Below are positions 24,196 to 34,126 of a stretch of 64,000 nucleotides of DNA, one piece after another. The notes beneath the pieces were generated by a model. It worked only from the letters and a program-made list of their open reading frames with translations. It was not told where the DNA came from and searched no databases. This stretch comes from Amanita rubescens (taxonomy: Eukaryota > Basidiomycota > Agaricomycetes > Agaricales > Amanitaceae): the NCBI GenBank assembly GCA_015039365.1, contig WION01000032.1, positions 1-64,000 of the forward strand. The letters are read 5' to 3'. The first letter of the stretch is position 1, and each line of letters begins with the position of its first letter. Made by a program: the position numbers and the translations under genes.

Positions 24196-25110
24196 CAAAG
24201 ATAGTTTAACGATTAGAGATTTATCCCCAGAAGTCGCATTTCTTTTGCCAGCTGCTTACGACGTCGACGTGATTAATCGATTGCGTACTCCATGACCTAA
24301 TTTTATCACATATGGGCACGATAACCCTCTGCGGACAAACCACACCACATGTGAACAAGTTCTTGCCAAGAAAGCTGAGAGTCTGTTGAATAGAAGAAGG
24401 CGATGGGCCTTGAGAGCAACCCGGTTCTGCAACCTCGTGAACTTTTATCTCAACCGTTTGATCAGACACACCAATCGATTTCGCTCGCTCGTCATCGTCT
24501 TTCGCTCACCATGTTCTTGATCTCTCTCTCCTCTCTCCCGATTCGGTAGAATGCAGTCTACGTGTGAGATGGCTCGGAAGTGGCTGTGTCGCGCTGTCGC
24601 GGTCTCCTTTCTCCTTCCCTGCCACCTCGCCGTTAGAGCTGCTCGGTTGCGTCCTTCAGTCATCTTCCCTCCTTCTTAGTCCGACGCGTTGTCGAATGGT
24701 CGAAAGGCTGCTCGGCGCTGGCCCGCCGCGCCCTCAGCTCCCCTTACCGACCCCCAGTGGTACAAGCCTCTGAAACATTAAAACTATGGACGTTACCGAC
24801 TCGTGCGAATCCAACTGGAACCTGCACCTTTCTTTGGAAACCTCCAAGATCTTACAATTGCAAATCAAAGTCAAGGACATTCGCCCTCACGCGAATACTT
24901 AAGGCTTCTATCCTGACTCGGATGTCAATGTCACGGGAAAACCGACCCTGATATCCATTTCCATCGCACGCACCCAGCCGCTGAGCCTTGTATTGGGCTA
25001 ATTTTATTAAGCCAGTGAGCATTCAATACCGTGTCTATGTCCCATTGTTCGCCCCTGATCCATATCGTACTATATATAGCGCCCTCTTATTAAAGTTCAG
25101 CTCCATATGC
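24196..25110. other. Intergenic region with promoter duplicate
   Basis: No gene recognised. The last part (25060-25110) contains a TATA-like sequence and a block that also occurs just before 20590. It marks the start of a partial duplicate of the DUF6533-like gene. Confidence 0.4.
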
Positions 25111-25605
25111 AATGTCGTCGATGCCTCCTCCATCGTCACGAACCTCAGAAACTCTAGAAACAAATTTTTCACGTCTGGAGCCGGAAGAATCAAATTGCAG
25201 GAACTGGGTATGGTTCCCTGTGTCTGCGGGCGTGATCACAAGTTCAATACGTCGTTCCGAGCAAAGGTAGAGAGAATAATGATGACAGTTATGAGAGTAC
25301 GTGTAATTTATTACCGTGGTATGTGACGCCGGCAACATGCATAAATTTCGTCAACAGGTCATGCAGCCGGTCGACTGTATATCGGTTGAGTTCGACATTG
25401 CTTTGGCCTCAGGGGAGTTGTTACGCCCAACCAAATTGCAGGGGACCCTGGACCATAGCCGGGTGTCGGATGCAAGCCTGTATCAGGTAGGCTGTCGAAT
25501 CAAGGAAGTGTATAGACACAACATTATTTATTCTCTGCATCAGCGACCAACAAAGCAATCAAAGTCATTCAAAAGGATAATTGCGGGTATATATGAATAC
25601 TACTA
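25111..25605 (+). pseudogene. Relic of a DUF6533-like gene
   Basis: Begins with MSSMPPPSS, parallel to the gene at 20590. It then jumps to sequence matching the second hydrophobic exon of that gene (CRNWVWFPVS-like at ~25193-25250). Next comes a match to the MRVHAIYSR exon (MRVRVIYYR at ~25290-25320), and a weak match to the CIPVE exon. Intervening exons are deleted and frames do not connect. It is a truncated duplicate about 4.5 kb from its source. Confidence 0.6.
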
Positions 25606-25734
25606 GCGGTCCACCGTCCAATCCAATACAACCCATCAATGAAAAAATTCCAAGAAGTGAAATTTAAAGTTAAGAAACATCTCCACGGACACCGCATGAG
25701 GTAAGGGGACGAGAGCTTGTAGCTATGCACAGGA

Positions 25735-25991
25735 TCAACCATTCACGCAAAGTAGATTAGCCAAGGCTTGCTTCGCAGCCTTATCCCGAGCATCTGCTTT
25801 CTTAGAGCCCTCCCCATAACCCTTGTCCGTACCGTTTACTAATCATTGTTATTTCGTTATTCAGCTCATCGAATGGAAGACATACTCTGAATGGTTGATG
25901 TCCAGACGTATTTGCCACCTTCTGTAATCTCTTTATCAATGTATACGGCCGCGCCTAATTGATGCTTTCTGACGTGGTTATTCAGCCACAT
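25735..25991 (-). CDS. Mini dsRNA-binding-domain protein A
   Basis: Two exons, 25991-25886 and 25838-25735, give 69 aa if the internal ATG (MWLNNHVRKHQLG) is used. Almost the whole product is one dsRBD: the helix-1 LNNH region, the beta strands KYVWTSTIQING and the RNA-contact loop and helix GYGEGSKKADARDKAAKQAL. The equivalent of the first exon of copy C is present at 26092-26060, but its ATG reads ACG. A 7-bp insertion also puts it out of frame, so this copy has lost its original N-terminus. It may still make a domain-only product or be dying. The 3' exon is very close to copy C. Confidence 0.62.
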
Positions 25992-27198
25992 GCGGATCGG
26001 CGATAATCTGCGGGAAAAGGACAGCGACCATGTAAAAGCGATTAAGGATAGGACGCTTACTGTTCTTCGTCGGTTGCTGTTGGGCACTCGTGTTTGCAGG
26101 ACATCAGTAGTTGGTTAGTTTATGGGCCACGCCCGTTTGAACCCTTGCTATTTAACTAGCAGCGAAGCTTACAATGATTCCTAGTAACGGCAATGACTGC
26201 AACACCTTATAGCTATTAACACAACGCACCTGGATCATAATGTACCATTTCAATCGCGATATGGCAGAGACCATTTAAAAGACACTGGTTTCCGCATCAT
26301 GAGAGTCAGGGCCGGGGTTTTCACATTGACCCATTGAACGTAGAAACCCACATCTAGCAAATACGTTTTGACGCGAATTCAGTACGATGTGCATTGCCGT
26401 ACACAGGATTGCAATGTCACTTACTATTATGTGAAGGTTTTAGAGGAATAACAAGAGCGGAAATCGGACGCCCACAGTTCAGCGTAAACAATAGAGCGTG
26501 GGAAGGCTCTACTTACTATTTAGTATTAGTAAGACATTTACGTAAATGCTTGGCACTTGCCTCACGCCATTGCCAAGCAGAGATCACTAGTACTAGCTTC
26601 AGTTTCGCCCCCTGCAGTGCTCGATCGCTAAGCTATACAAACCTGAAGCGTAACAGAGGGCGTGTAACTAGCTCAGTTTTTCCCACAATGTGATAATATG
26701 TTGTGAGCTGACCGAATCGGCTGTCAAAACGGCCGCTCGCTGAGCATTTACTTGGCAGGTGTGGGCCACCAAGTGGCAGATCCGAGGCCGTTTTTTATTA
26801 TTTAAAAAAGGCCGGTAGAATCAATGATAAATAGATAATAGGTTTAGTACACAGAAAAGCAGCTAGTTATAGATGAAATTAGCACTTCTTGATCCATCAA
26901 CCAAAGTGTGCAGTAGTAGGACATTGTCGCCTGCTATAGCTAGTCATAACATCTTGACGAAACAATCAAAGCGCGTGCTGTGGTGGGATTTGTTTGTTTG
27001 TTCAAGCTTGCCAAGTCGCGGCTCGGCAATTGCCGTTGTCTTAGAATCGCGTTACAGAATCCCTGCCAGTCTGGGGTTATAAAACCGAGCCTCATATTCA
27101 TTCGGCCTCGGAACCTAATCTGCCCAGCTCTATCGTTTCGGAGCACGTTCTAGACCATACGTGTCCCCCTGAAATTGGCCTAATGGACCTGACTTAGA
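25992..27198. other. Flank of dsRBD gene A; left half of split tandem unit
   Basis: About 1.2 kb, including the decayed first exon of copy A (to ~26092) and no other gene. The last ~70 bp (27128-27197) match 36826-36899, the sequence at the same distance (~1.45 kb) from dsRBD copy C. This shows that the segment is the paralogue of the C-D interval and that the retroelement begins just after it. Confidence 0.55.
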
Positions 27199-27200
27199 GA

Positions 27201-29002
27201 ATGCTACGAAGATTAGTGAAAGGACATTGCAATGTCCAAGTTCGCCTGCACCACATTATGGCTTCAAATCAGACTGAAGTTGTCCCAAATCTCACAACCA
27301 TAATGGCTCGCCCGCGTAATAACAGATCCACTACAATTTCCTCCGCTGTCCCTCCTTCCGGATCTAACGAGATACCTCCGCCTTCGAACGAAAACTCGAC
27401 CAACGACAACACTGATGCTAGTCACGATACTCGCCAGCTTACTACCACCTTGGAACAAAATCCCACATTGGTGGGTCCCGGTGAACCCGGCGCACGCTCC
27501 ATTCCTCTCATGTCCACCAGTGCTACTGGTAGACGAAAACCGCAAATCTCTACCATTGAGGAAACAACGGAACCCTCAGGATCCTCCCCTCGACGCGCTA
27601 CCACCCCTCAACCTCGCGAGGACGACGACGATGAACAGGACCGGGTGAACGACCTTCCTCCTTCTCCTCTTAGCTATGTGGATGAATTACCTTCAGAAAA
27701 ACGGCCTCGACGTCGTCGACACTCTTCAGTGGATCAAGATAGTCCACGTCTTTCCTTTTCGCGACAGGAACTTGGCGACTTTGTTCGCCGTCAAGCAGAG
27801 GAATTATTTGCAGAATGGATCGCGAAGCGCAACAACGGTATGTATATTACCATCATACCATGACTCCCTGCGCATATATCCTATATGACAATCACGCGAT
27901 CCGTCCATACACCGCAGTACGAGTAATAAACTCGCTACCGCATATACCCTACTACGCATATACCCTCTCTACAACGAGCTTACAGCTCGATTAATGGGAG
28001 TTATCACATCCTGCACGAGCGTACAGCTCACTTACATGCACAACTCCGTTCTAACAACTCTGGTCTGATAATTCTATCACAGACCGCTCTACCTTTCCTG
28101 ATACGCCTTCCCCAGCGAAGAAATCTCGGCACTGTCCTCCTAGCCCTGGTGGCCACTATACCGAACTCGACCCTTTCTCCGTCCTAGCACCTGTTAAGGT
28201 CGTCACTGCTCTGGAAAAGGGCATGAAAATTTACATCCCTCTAACTGTCCTCACGAAAAAGGCTTGCCACGATGCTCGTACCGCAGCAGTGGACAAAGAA
28301 TCACGACATGTGGTGAAAGTGGAGGAAGGATCCCTCCAGGTCCACGTGTCAAAATTTGATTCCACAGGCGAGGAGTCCATTTCTATTGAGGACTGGCGAG
28401 ATGCGTCTTCGCGCTACGTCACCCTCTTGCATGACCACCTGTGGGGAGGCGGCCGGAAAGCTCAGGGCTGGGCGAAGGCCTGGCAATTTCACTTTGACGA
28501 GATTAACCGTCGCATTGGATCCGCTGTAGATTTCGCTGTCCTACGCGAATATGATATCCGTTTACGACGTGAATGGGTTCTCCGAAAAATGGAGTTTCGA
28601 CCTGACATGTGGCATGGCAAACTCTACGACGAAACCTTCCGTAATCATGTCTTGCGCCAAATGACTACCTTGGTGGCTAGTTCTACCAGTAATAGCTCCT
28701 TTCGTCGCCCTGCGATCACCGGAGGAAAAAACCCAAAATACTCCCAGACGGAGAGTACGGAGAATGCGAATAACACGCGGTGCATGTACTGCGGAAAGCG
28801 CTCCCACAAATTCACGCTCTGCCGATCTGGCACTCACCTGCACCGCGACGCCAAAGGCATCTGGCGTGATACCGAAGGGAAAACATACTGCCACAACTTC
28901 AATGGCCCTTCCACCTGTCCACGTCGTGAAGCTTGCAAGCACATTCACGCTTGCTCCCTATGTCTCGGCCGAGATCACGGCGCTCAACAATGCGCTGTAT
29001 AG
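27201..29002 (+). CDS. Gag-like protein of YR retroelement
   Basis: Exons 27201(or 27258)-27839 and 28079-29002 are joined through an intron of ~240 nt (donor GTATGT, acceptor CACAG), restoring a continuous frame. The first exon is Pro/Ser/Thr-rich. The second contains EDWRDASSRYVTLLHDHL and WAKAWQFHFDEINRR, similar to the conserved domain in Ngaro/DIRS gag. It ends with Cys/His clusters (CMYCGKRSHKFTLC, then CPRREACKHIHACSLC). These would bind the element RNA. It overlaps the RT frame by ~239 nt in a different phase. Position 27258 is an alternative start if 27201 belongs to host flank. Confidence 0.75.
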
Positions 29003-30704
29003 CACTCTCTTTCCGATTGTCACACGCTTCCGTTGGTCAGCCTGGCAACACAAACTAGCCTCTTACAATCTACTTCCTGAATTTGGTGATATCCCGTTAG
29101 GCCTGCAACATGGCTTTCTTGTCGGACTCGAGCGATACCGTCTAACCCACACCTTCATTCCACCAAACCACTACAAATCTGCGGAACACCATAATTTCAT
29201 TCAGGAAAAGTACGCTGAGGAGCTCGCCCTGGGACGCATCACTCAGGGTTACCCACCAGCGGTGCTTCGGTCATGGATCGGTGATGTGCGCACGGCCCCA
29301 CTAAATGTCTTTCAACAGACTCCAGGGGGAAAGCTGCGGGTTACCGTCGACCACTCCTTTCCACGATCCACAACTACGGTTGACTTGGCATCCCTCGCGG
29401 AACCCACCTACATATCACAGTACATTCCATTCGACCCGCGGTACACATCTGTCAACACGGTCATTGACGCAAAAAAATTTCAATGCACGTGGGGGACCTT
29501 TTCTCAATGCTACCTGATGGTTGCAGATGCCCCCCCTGGCACCCAAGCTTCCATATTTGATGTGGACGCCGCGTTTCGCAACATCCCCACACACCCGTCC
29601 GCCCGACCTTTCCTCGCAGTCTCTCTTAATGGAAAGATTCACCTGGACAACTGCCTCAACTTCGGAGCCTCTCCCTGCCCCGGCATCTGGGGCCGCGTTG
29701 CTGATGCAATGGTTCGAATTTTTGAAAAGGAAGGACTGGACCCGCTGATCAAATGGGTCGATGATTTTGCTTTCTTCCGATATCCGATACGTCGTGAGGA
29801 GGATGGTTCTTGGACCTACCGCTATGACGAGCGCTGCATCTGGGACATAGCAGAACCCCTCGGTTGGCCATGGGCACCCAAAAAACACGTTCCTTTTGCT
29901 TCGACCTTTGTCTACATCGGCTTTCTTTGGGATCTCACGGAGAAGACAGTGTCTCTTCCTGAACCAAAACGGGACAAATACCAACGGAAATTGGCACAGT
30001 GGTCTGCCTCCTTCTGCCCAACTGTAACCGAAGTCGAGTCTCTTATCGGGACGCTGAACCATATTTGTCTCATTATGCCCGAAGGCCGCGGTCATCTTCA
30101 AGGGTTATACAAATTACGCGCTTCTTTCAATCAATCACGTAACCGGTGGGTTCGACACTCTATTCCTTCTGCGGCATTGGACAACATCACATGGTGGAAA
30201 GCACGTCTTGCTGGACCCTCCATCACCATGCAAGTTATACGACCTCCACCCCCTTCTAGCGACACAATATATGTGGACGCGTCAACTGATTGGGGAATTG
30301 GTCTTCTGATCAACGACCGCTGGCTTGCTTGGAAGTTAAAACCGGGATGGCGCTCAGATGGCCGCGACATTGGCTGGGCCGAAATGGTTGCCGTCGAAGT
30401 TGCTCTACGCACTTTGGTATCACTTGACCGCCAACGGGAGCACTTCGTCATCCATTCTGACAATCGAGGCGTAGTCCACTCTATCCGGGCTGGCACGTCC
30501 CGCGGCATACAACAGAACGCGATACTACGCCACATTGTATGCTTAATACAGTCGCACGATTTATGGCTTACAACAGAGTGGGTGTCCACTAGAAACAACC
30601 CTGCTGACTGCATATCTCGAGGTGCACCACCTTCCGCGTCTAAGCAAATACATCCGCGACCACCGATACCTTCACATCTAGTACATTACCTTTCCTACGT
30701 TTAG
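28764..30704 (+). CDS. Reverse transcriptase-RNase H of YR retroelement
   Basis: Open frame of 646 codons. RT motifs are visible: IFDVDAAFRNIP (motif A), LNFGASPCPGIWGRVADAM and the catalytic WVDDF (motif C, Asp-Asp). The C-terminal RNase H contains YVDASTDWGIG, WAEMVAVEVALRTLV, HSDNRGVVHS and NNPADCISRG, supplying the D-E-D-D set. The frame is shifted by one relative to gag across 28764-29002, so translation needs frameshifting, reinitiation or splicing. The true N-terminus is probably near 28914, where homology-like sequence begins. The frame itself is uninterrupted. Confidence 0.85.
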   Translation: MRITRGACTAESAPTNSRSADLALTCTATPKASGVIPKGKHTATTSMALPPVHVVKLASTFTLAPYVSAEITALNNALYSTLFPIVTRFRWSAWQHKLASYNLLPEFGDIPLGLQHGFLVGLERYRLTHTFIPPNHYKSAEHHNFIQEKYAEELALGRITQGYPPAVLRSWIGDVRTAPLNVFQQTPGGKLRVTVDHSFPRSTTTVDLASLAEPTYISQYIPFDPRYTSVNTVIDAKKFQCTWGTFSQCYLMVADAPPGTQASIFDVDAAFRNIPTHPSARPFLAVSLNGKIHLDNCLNFGASPCPGIWGRVADAMVRIFEKEGLDPLIKWVDDFAFFRYPIRREEDGSWTYRYDERCIWDIAEPLGWPWAPKKHVPFASTFVYIGFLWDLTEKTVSLPEPKRDKYQRKLAQWSASFCPTVTEVESLIGTLNHICLIMPEGRGHLQGLYKLRASFNQSRNRWVRHSIPSAALDNITWWKARLAGPSITMQVIRPPPPSSDTIYVDASTDWGIGLLINDRWLAWKLKPGWRSDGRDIGWAEMVAVEVALRTLVSLDRQREHFVIHSDNRGVVHSIRAGTSRGIQQNAILRHIVCLIQSHDLWLTTEWVSTRNNPADCISRGAPPSASKQIHPRPPIPSHLVHYLSYV

Positions 30705-31617
30705 CGTGAACAAATACACTATTCTTTAATTTGCATCAACGAGTACACCTTATCGTAGTATTTGGATACCTTGTCATATTTGGAATACTTGACCACGTAA
30801 CCCAACACATCTTTCCACCAAAATCATGCCTGAATCGCTAGCACAACACCTAGATAACCTCTTCCACCAACCGCGACACCTCAAAACGCACCACAGGCGT
30901 TACCGTGTACCACACAAACATTACCACGTAACACACGAACCGGCTACCCTTCCTCCCCGTGAGGTAATACCCACCCATGTTGCACGAATCCTGGAAAAGG
31001 CCTGGGCGCCAGCAACACGCCGGCGGTACGAGATCAGTGTAAAGGATTTTCATCGGTTTTGTGACAATCAACGGATACCATCTCTCCGACGACTTCCTGC
31101 AGATGAAATGCTCCTGGCCTCGTATGCCGCTAGCCTTGCGGGGTCCATATCAGGAACCAGCATCCAAAACAGGATTGCTGCGGTGAGGGCTTGGCATATA
31201 CGACACAACGCGTCTTGGAATGGTGGCATACTTCTTGACTACGTGTTACGAGGCGCTCGCAAGACCTCTCCACCTTCCTCAAAATCTTCTCGCCGCCCTC
31301 CCGTCACATTTGAAATGCTAGAACAGCTATGCCAATCTAAAGGTCCATTCTCGCCTCTGGACCACGTCGTTTGTGCTGCAGCGACTACTATGTTCTATGG
31401 TCAACTACGAGTGGGAGAAGTCTGTGCCACTCAAGAGAAATATTCGACCTTCAATAACCAACTACAACCTACCCTTGCACACCTTCGCCCTCCCCACACT
31501 ACAGCTGGTTCCCGAATACTATATCTCCCTTGCACGAAGACGAAGGGAACTCAGGGAGAAGACGTTGCCATTTGCCGCCAGGATGGACTCACGGATCCCA
31601 TAAACGCGCTGAATAAC

Positions 31618-31814
31618 TGTTGGAATATTTCGGGCCGTGCCGAGCGCGCCGCTCGCTTTCCCCATTTGGTACATCCGCATGGCATCCACATTGCACAATC
31701 TACCTACGTATATAGCCCGTAAATACCCTGTATCCCCCATCCGTTTGCCCCAATGTCCACCGGGGCCCAAACTGACCCCTCTTTGTCGTTGTGACGCCGT
31801 CGGGATTTCCAACA
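31618..31814. repeat. 5' LTR of TRIM element
   Basis: 197 bp with TG...CA ends inside an inverted TGTTGGAA/TTCCAACA pair. By eye it is identical to 32577-32773. Confidence 0.9.
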
Positions 31815-32576
31815 CAAACGGATCGTGCCCAGCTAGCGCCGGGGGGCATCATATAATACCCTAGCAGGTGGCTGTGCTAAAGCCCACCCTCGTCGACTCG
31901 CCGCCGTTGCACGTGTACCGTTCACCGCTGCCGAACCTCCCAAGTCGCTTGTCGAAGCGCCACCGTCGTATCCGATCGTTGATCACCAATCGCCGTCATC
32001 GTCGTTGTTTGCCACAGGGGGCCGAAGCCCTGAAATCGCCGCCATTGCCGCCGTCGTCATCGATCACTGATCGTCATCACTGCCGTTCCCCGAAGCCGCC
32101 GCCAACCGCTGATCCAATCGTTGTTGCCATCACCTTGCCCATCGCCAAGATCGCCGCCGATCGTTGATCCTATCGTTGTCGCCGTTACACGTTGCCGTTG
32201 CCGCCGTCTATTTTTAGCAATTGATTCTCATCGTCGTCGTCGTCGTTATCTGCCACAGGGGGCCGAAGCCCTGAATCGTCGTTATCATCGCCGTCGTCGT
32301 CGTCGTCATCTGCCACAGGGGGCCGAATCCCTAGTACATTGATCTATCACCAGCGCTGTCGTTATCTGCCGCCGAGGGCCGAATCTCGCCGATCACCGAT
32401 CCCATCCACGTCGTTGCACGTTGCCGTTACCGCCACCAATCTTTTCTCGCACACTCGTTATCGCCCCCGCTCATCGCCGTCACTCGCTTATCGTCGCCCA
32501 CCCCATTATTGACCCTGTCAAGATTCCAGGAGTGCCCGCCCGCTCTCACGTCGCTCGCGCTGCGCTCGCAGGAGTG

Positions 32577-32773
32577 TGTTGGAATATTTCGGGCCGTGCC
32601 GAGCGCGCCGCTCGCTTTCCCCATTTGGTACATCCGCATGGCATCCACATTGCACAATCTACCTACGTATATAGCCCGTAAATACCCTGTATCCCCCATC
32701 CGTTTGCCCCAATGTCCACCGGGGCCCAAACTGACCCCTCTTTGTCGTTGTGACGCCGTCGGGATTTCCAACA
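32577..32773. repeat. 3' LTR of TRIM element
   Basis: 197-bp copy of 31618-31814. No difference seen, which points to recent insertion. It is followed directly by the ATAAC target duplicate. Confidence 0.9.
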
Positions 32774-33144
32774 ATAACCACATGGTTATGAACGATATTA
32801 CCGATCCGAAAATGGCGCTCTTCAGTTACTGGGATGATAACGCTCACGCACGGAAACTACTCACGGCGTCAAAATTTATGAAACGATGCAACGAACTATG
32901 GAAAGGTTGGGGTCACCCAAGATTTACAGGTCACTCGTTCCGGATTGGTGGCACAACGCACTACTTACTTCGGAAAGTGGACCCTAATGTTGTCCGTGTA
33001 ATGGGACGTTGGTCCTCAGATGCATTTCTCCGGTATTGGCGTCAATTAGACGTACTGGCTGCCATTCACACGGAACATAGCAACAGGCGAGCTAGTCCAC
33101 GGGTGAGTCTTGCCTTTCTCAGACGCGCTCGCAAGCTAAATGCG

Positions 33145-33363
33145 GGTGATCTTCCCATCCGCAAGACTCAAACAACCCACACTATCATCACTGACCGCTT
33201 CGCAGATCACCATACAAAGAACAAGTGATCCCGGGGCAATCGGTAATTGCTAGCGGCTCGCCCACATTTAAACTTAGGTTGAAATCATACTATAGTACTA
33301 ACAACATTCTTTGTGTATTACTTATTCCTATGTACATTCTAAGCAGAGTCAGAGGAGACGAAA
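33145..33363. repeat. B1 split direct repeat of YR element
   Basis: 219-bp repeat that also encodes the last codons of the recombinase. A second copy lies 411 bp downstream with only a few substitutions. Confidence 0.85.
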
Positions 33364-33555
33364 TGGGAACGCCCGGAAAGGAATGAGGACGTGATATTTC
33401 GTGACGACGTGACGGACGAGTTCCCAGAATCCTTTGAACTCGCCGTCATCGTCGCCCGAATCTTCCTTAGCGTATCCTAGCAATAATCTCGCAACCCACC
33501 CGCCTCTCCCGGAAAAAATTGGAATAACATCAACCTTTGTTTGTTAGAGTCTGCA

Positions 33556-33774
33556 GGTGATCTTCCCATCCACAAGACTCAAACAACCCGCGCTATCATC
33601 ACTGACCGCTTCGCAGATCACCATACAAAGAACAAGTGATCCCGGGGCAATCGGTAATTGCTAGCGGCTCGCCCACATTTAAACTTAGGTTGAAATCATA
33701 CTATAGTACTAACAACATTCTTTGTGTATTACTTATTCCTATGTACATTCTAAGCAGAGTCAGAGGAGACGAAA
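33556..33774. repeat. B2 split direct repeat of YR element
   Basis: Second copy of 33145-33363, marking the right end of the element. The 33364-33555 interval would be the A2 segment. Confidence 0.85.
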
Positions 33775-33882
33775 ATATTCAACTAAAAAAAATGCGTGCA
33801 TAAACTAAAATCATCGGTCGCTACGTGAGCAGATCCGGTCAGGCACCTAGTAGTGGATTGCACCGAAGGTGGTCCATATTCT

Positions 33883-34126
33883 CTACACAGCGACTCCACG
33901 CCCCTGCAACGCGACTTTGGCAGCATTATCCTGAGCAGCATCCTTATCATTGCCCGTTCCTTCTCCTTCAGTGGTGCCACCAACTGATCCATGGTCAATT
34001 CACTGGAGGCAATCAATCTACACCGGTGTACTCACTTTTGACAGTGGATTTCCACTCCCTTCCGTTCCACTTGTCCTCATATACTGGTGCTCCCGTGTGC
34101 TTCTTACGGGTCAAGTTATGAAGCAT
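33883..34126 (-). CDS. Mini dsRNA-binding-domain protein B
   Basis: Two exons, 34126-34036 and 33983-33883, give 63 aa with a 52-nt intron. The frame reads TGAPVYEDKWNGREWKSTVK, then across the intron IGGTTEGEGTGNDKDAAQDN and AAKVALQG. This keeps the dsRBD beta strands and the GxGxG...AAxxAL helix, but the KKxAK Lys pair is reduced (NDKDAAQ). It belongs to the same subfamily as D and E, with the intron in the same place. The retroelement ends only ~110 bp beyond its stop. Confidence 0.65.

Larger units (their letters stand above)
31618..32773. mobile_element. TRIM-type non-autonomous LTR retrotransposon
   Basis: The element is 1,156 bp. It has 197-bp terminal direct repeats starting TGTTGGAA and ending TTCCAACA, flanked by a 5-bp target duplication ATAAC (31613-31617 and 32774-32778). 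The 762-bp interior encodes no protein. It is rich in CGTCGT-type triplets and carries four copies of a short GC-rich motif (near 32012, 32252, 32312 and 32368) that can fold as a hairpin. The size and structure fit a terminal-repeat retrotransposon in miniature, mobilised in trans by an autonomous LTR element not present here. Confidence 0.9.
30826..33228 (+). pseudogene. Tyrosine recombinase of YR retroelement, split by insertion
   Basis: The left part, 30826-31617, holds the N-terminal core-binding region and the first catalytic Arg (GQLRVGEV). The right part, 32779-33228, holds HxxR (GHSFRIGG) and the Tyr in FLRYWR. Between them lies a 1,156-bp TRIM element plus a 5-bp duplication. Both parts are in compatible frames, so the gene was open until the insertion. 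The catalytic set is now separated and the element should not be mobile on its own. Confidence 0.85.
27199..33774 (+). mobile_element. Ngaro/DIRS-like tyrosine-recombinase retrotransposon
   Basis: Three coding regions in order: gag with zinc-knuckle-like Cys/His clusters, RT plus RNase H, and a tyrosine recombinase. There is no integrase or protease. The 3' end carries a split direct repeat, B1 (33145-33363), a 192-bp spacer and B2 (33556-33774), as in Ngaro-type elements. The matching A1 copy of the spacer is not seen at the left end, so the element is probably 5'-truncated at ~27199. It is inserted into a duplicated dsRBD unit and is itself interrupted at 31618-32773. The gag contains a probable spliced intron. 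Confidence 0.85.

Noticed and set aside
29415..30613. Long antisense frames inside the RT gene
   Set aside because: Shadows of the RT/RNase H frame; the sense frame carries all catalytic motifs.
31618..32773. Retrozyme (hammerhead ribozyme) explanation for the TRIM
   Set aside because: I could not find the CTGATGA and GAAA core of a hammerhead in the LTRs.
31519..32783. Frames spanning the TRIM LTRs
   Set aside because: Identical pieces appear at both LTRs and are just translations of the repeat, not genes.
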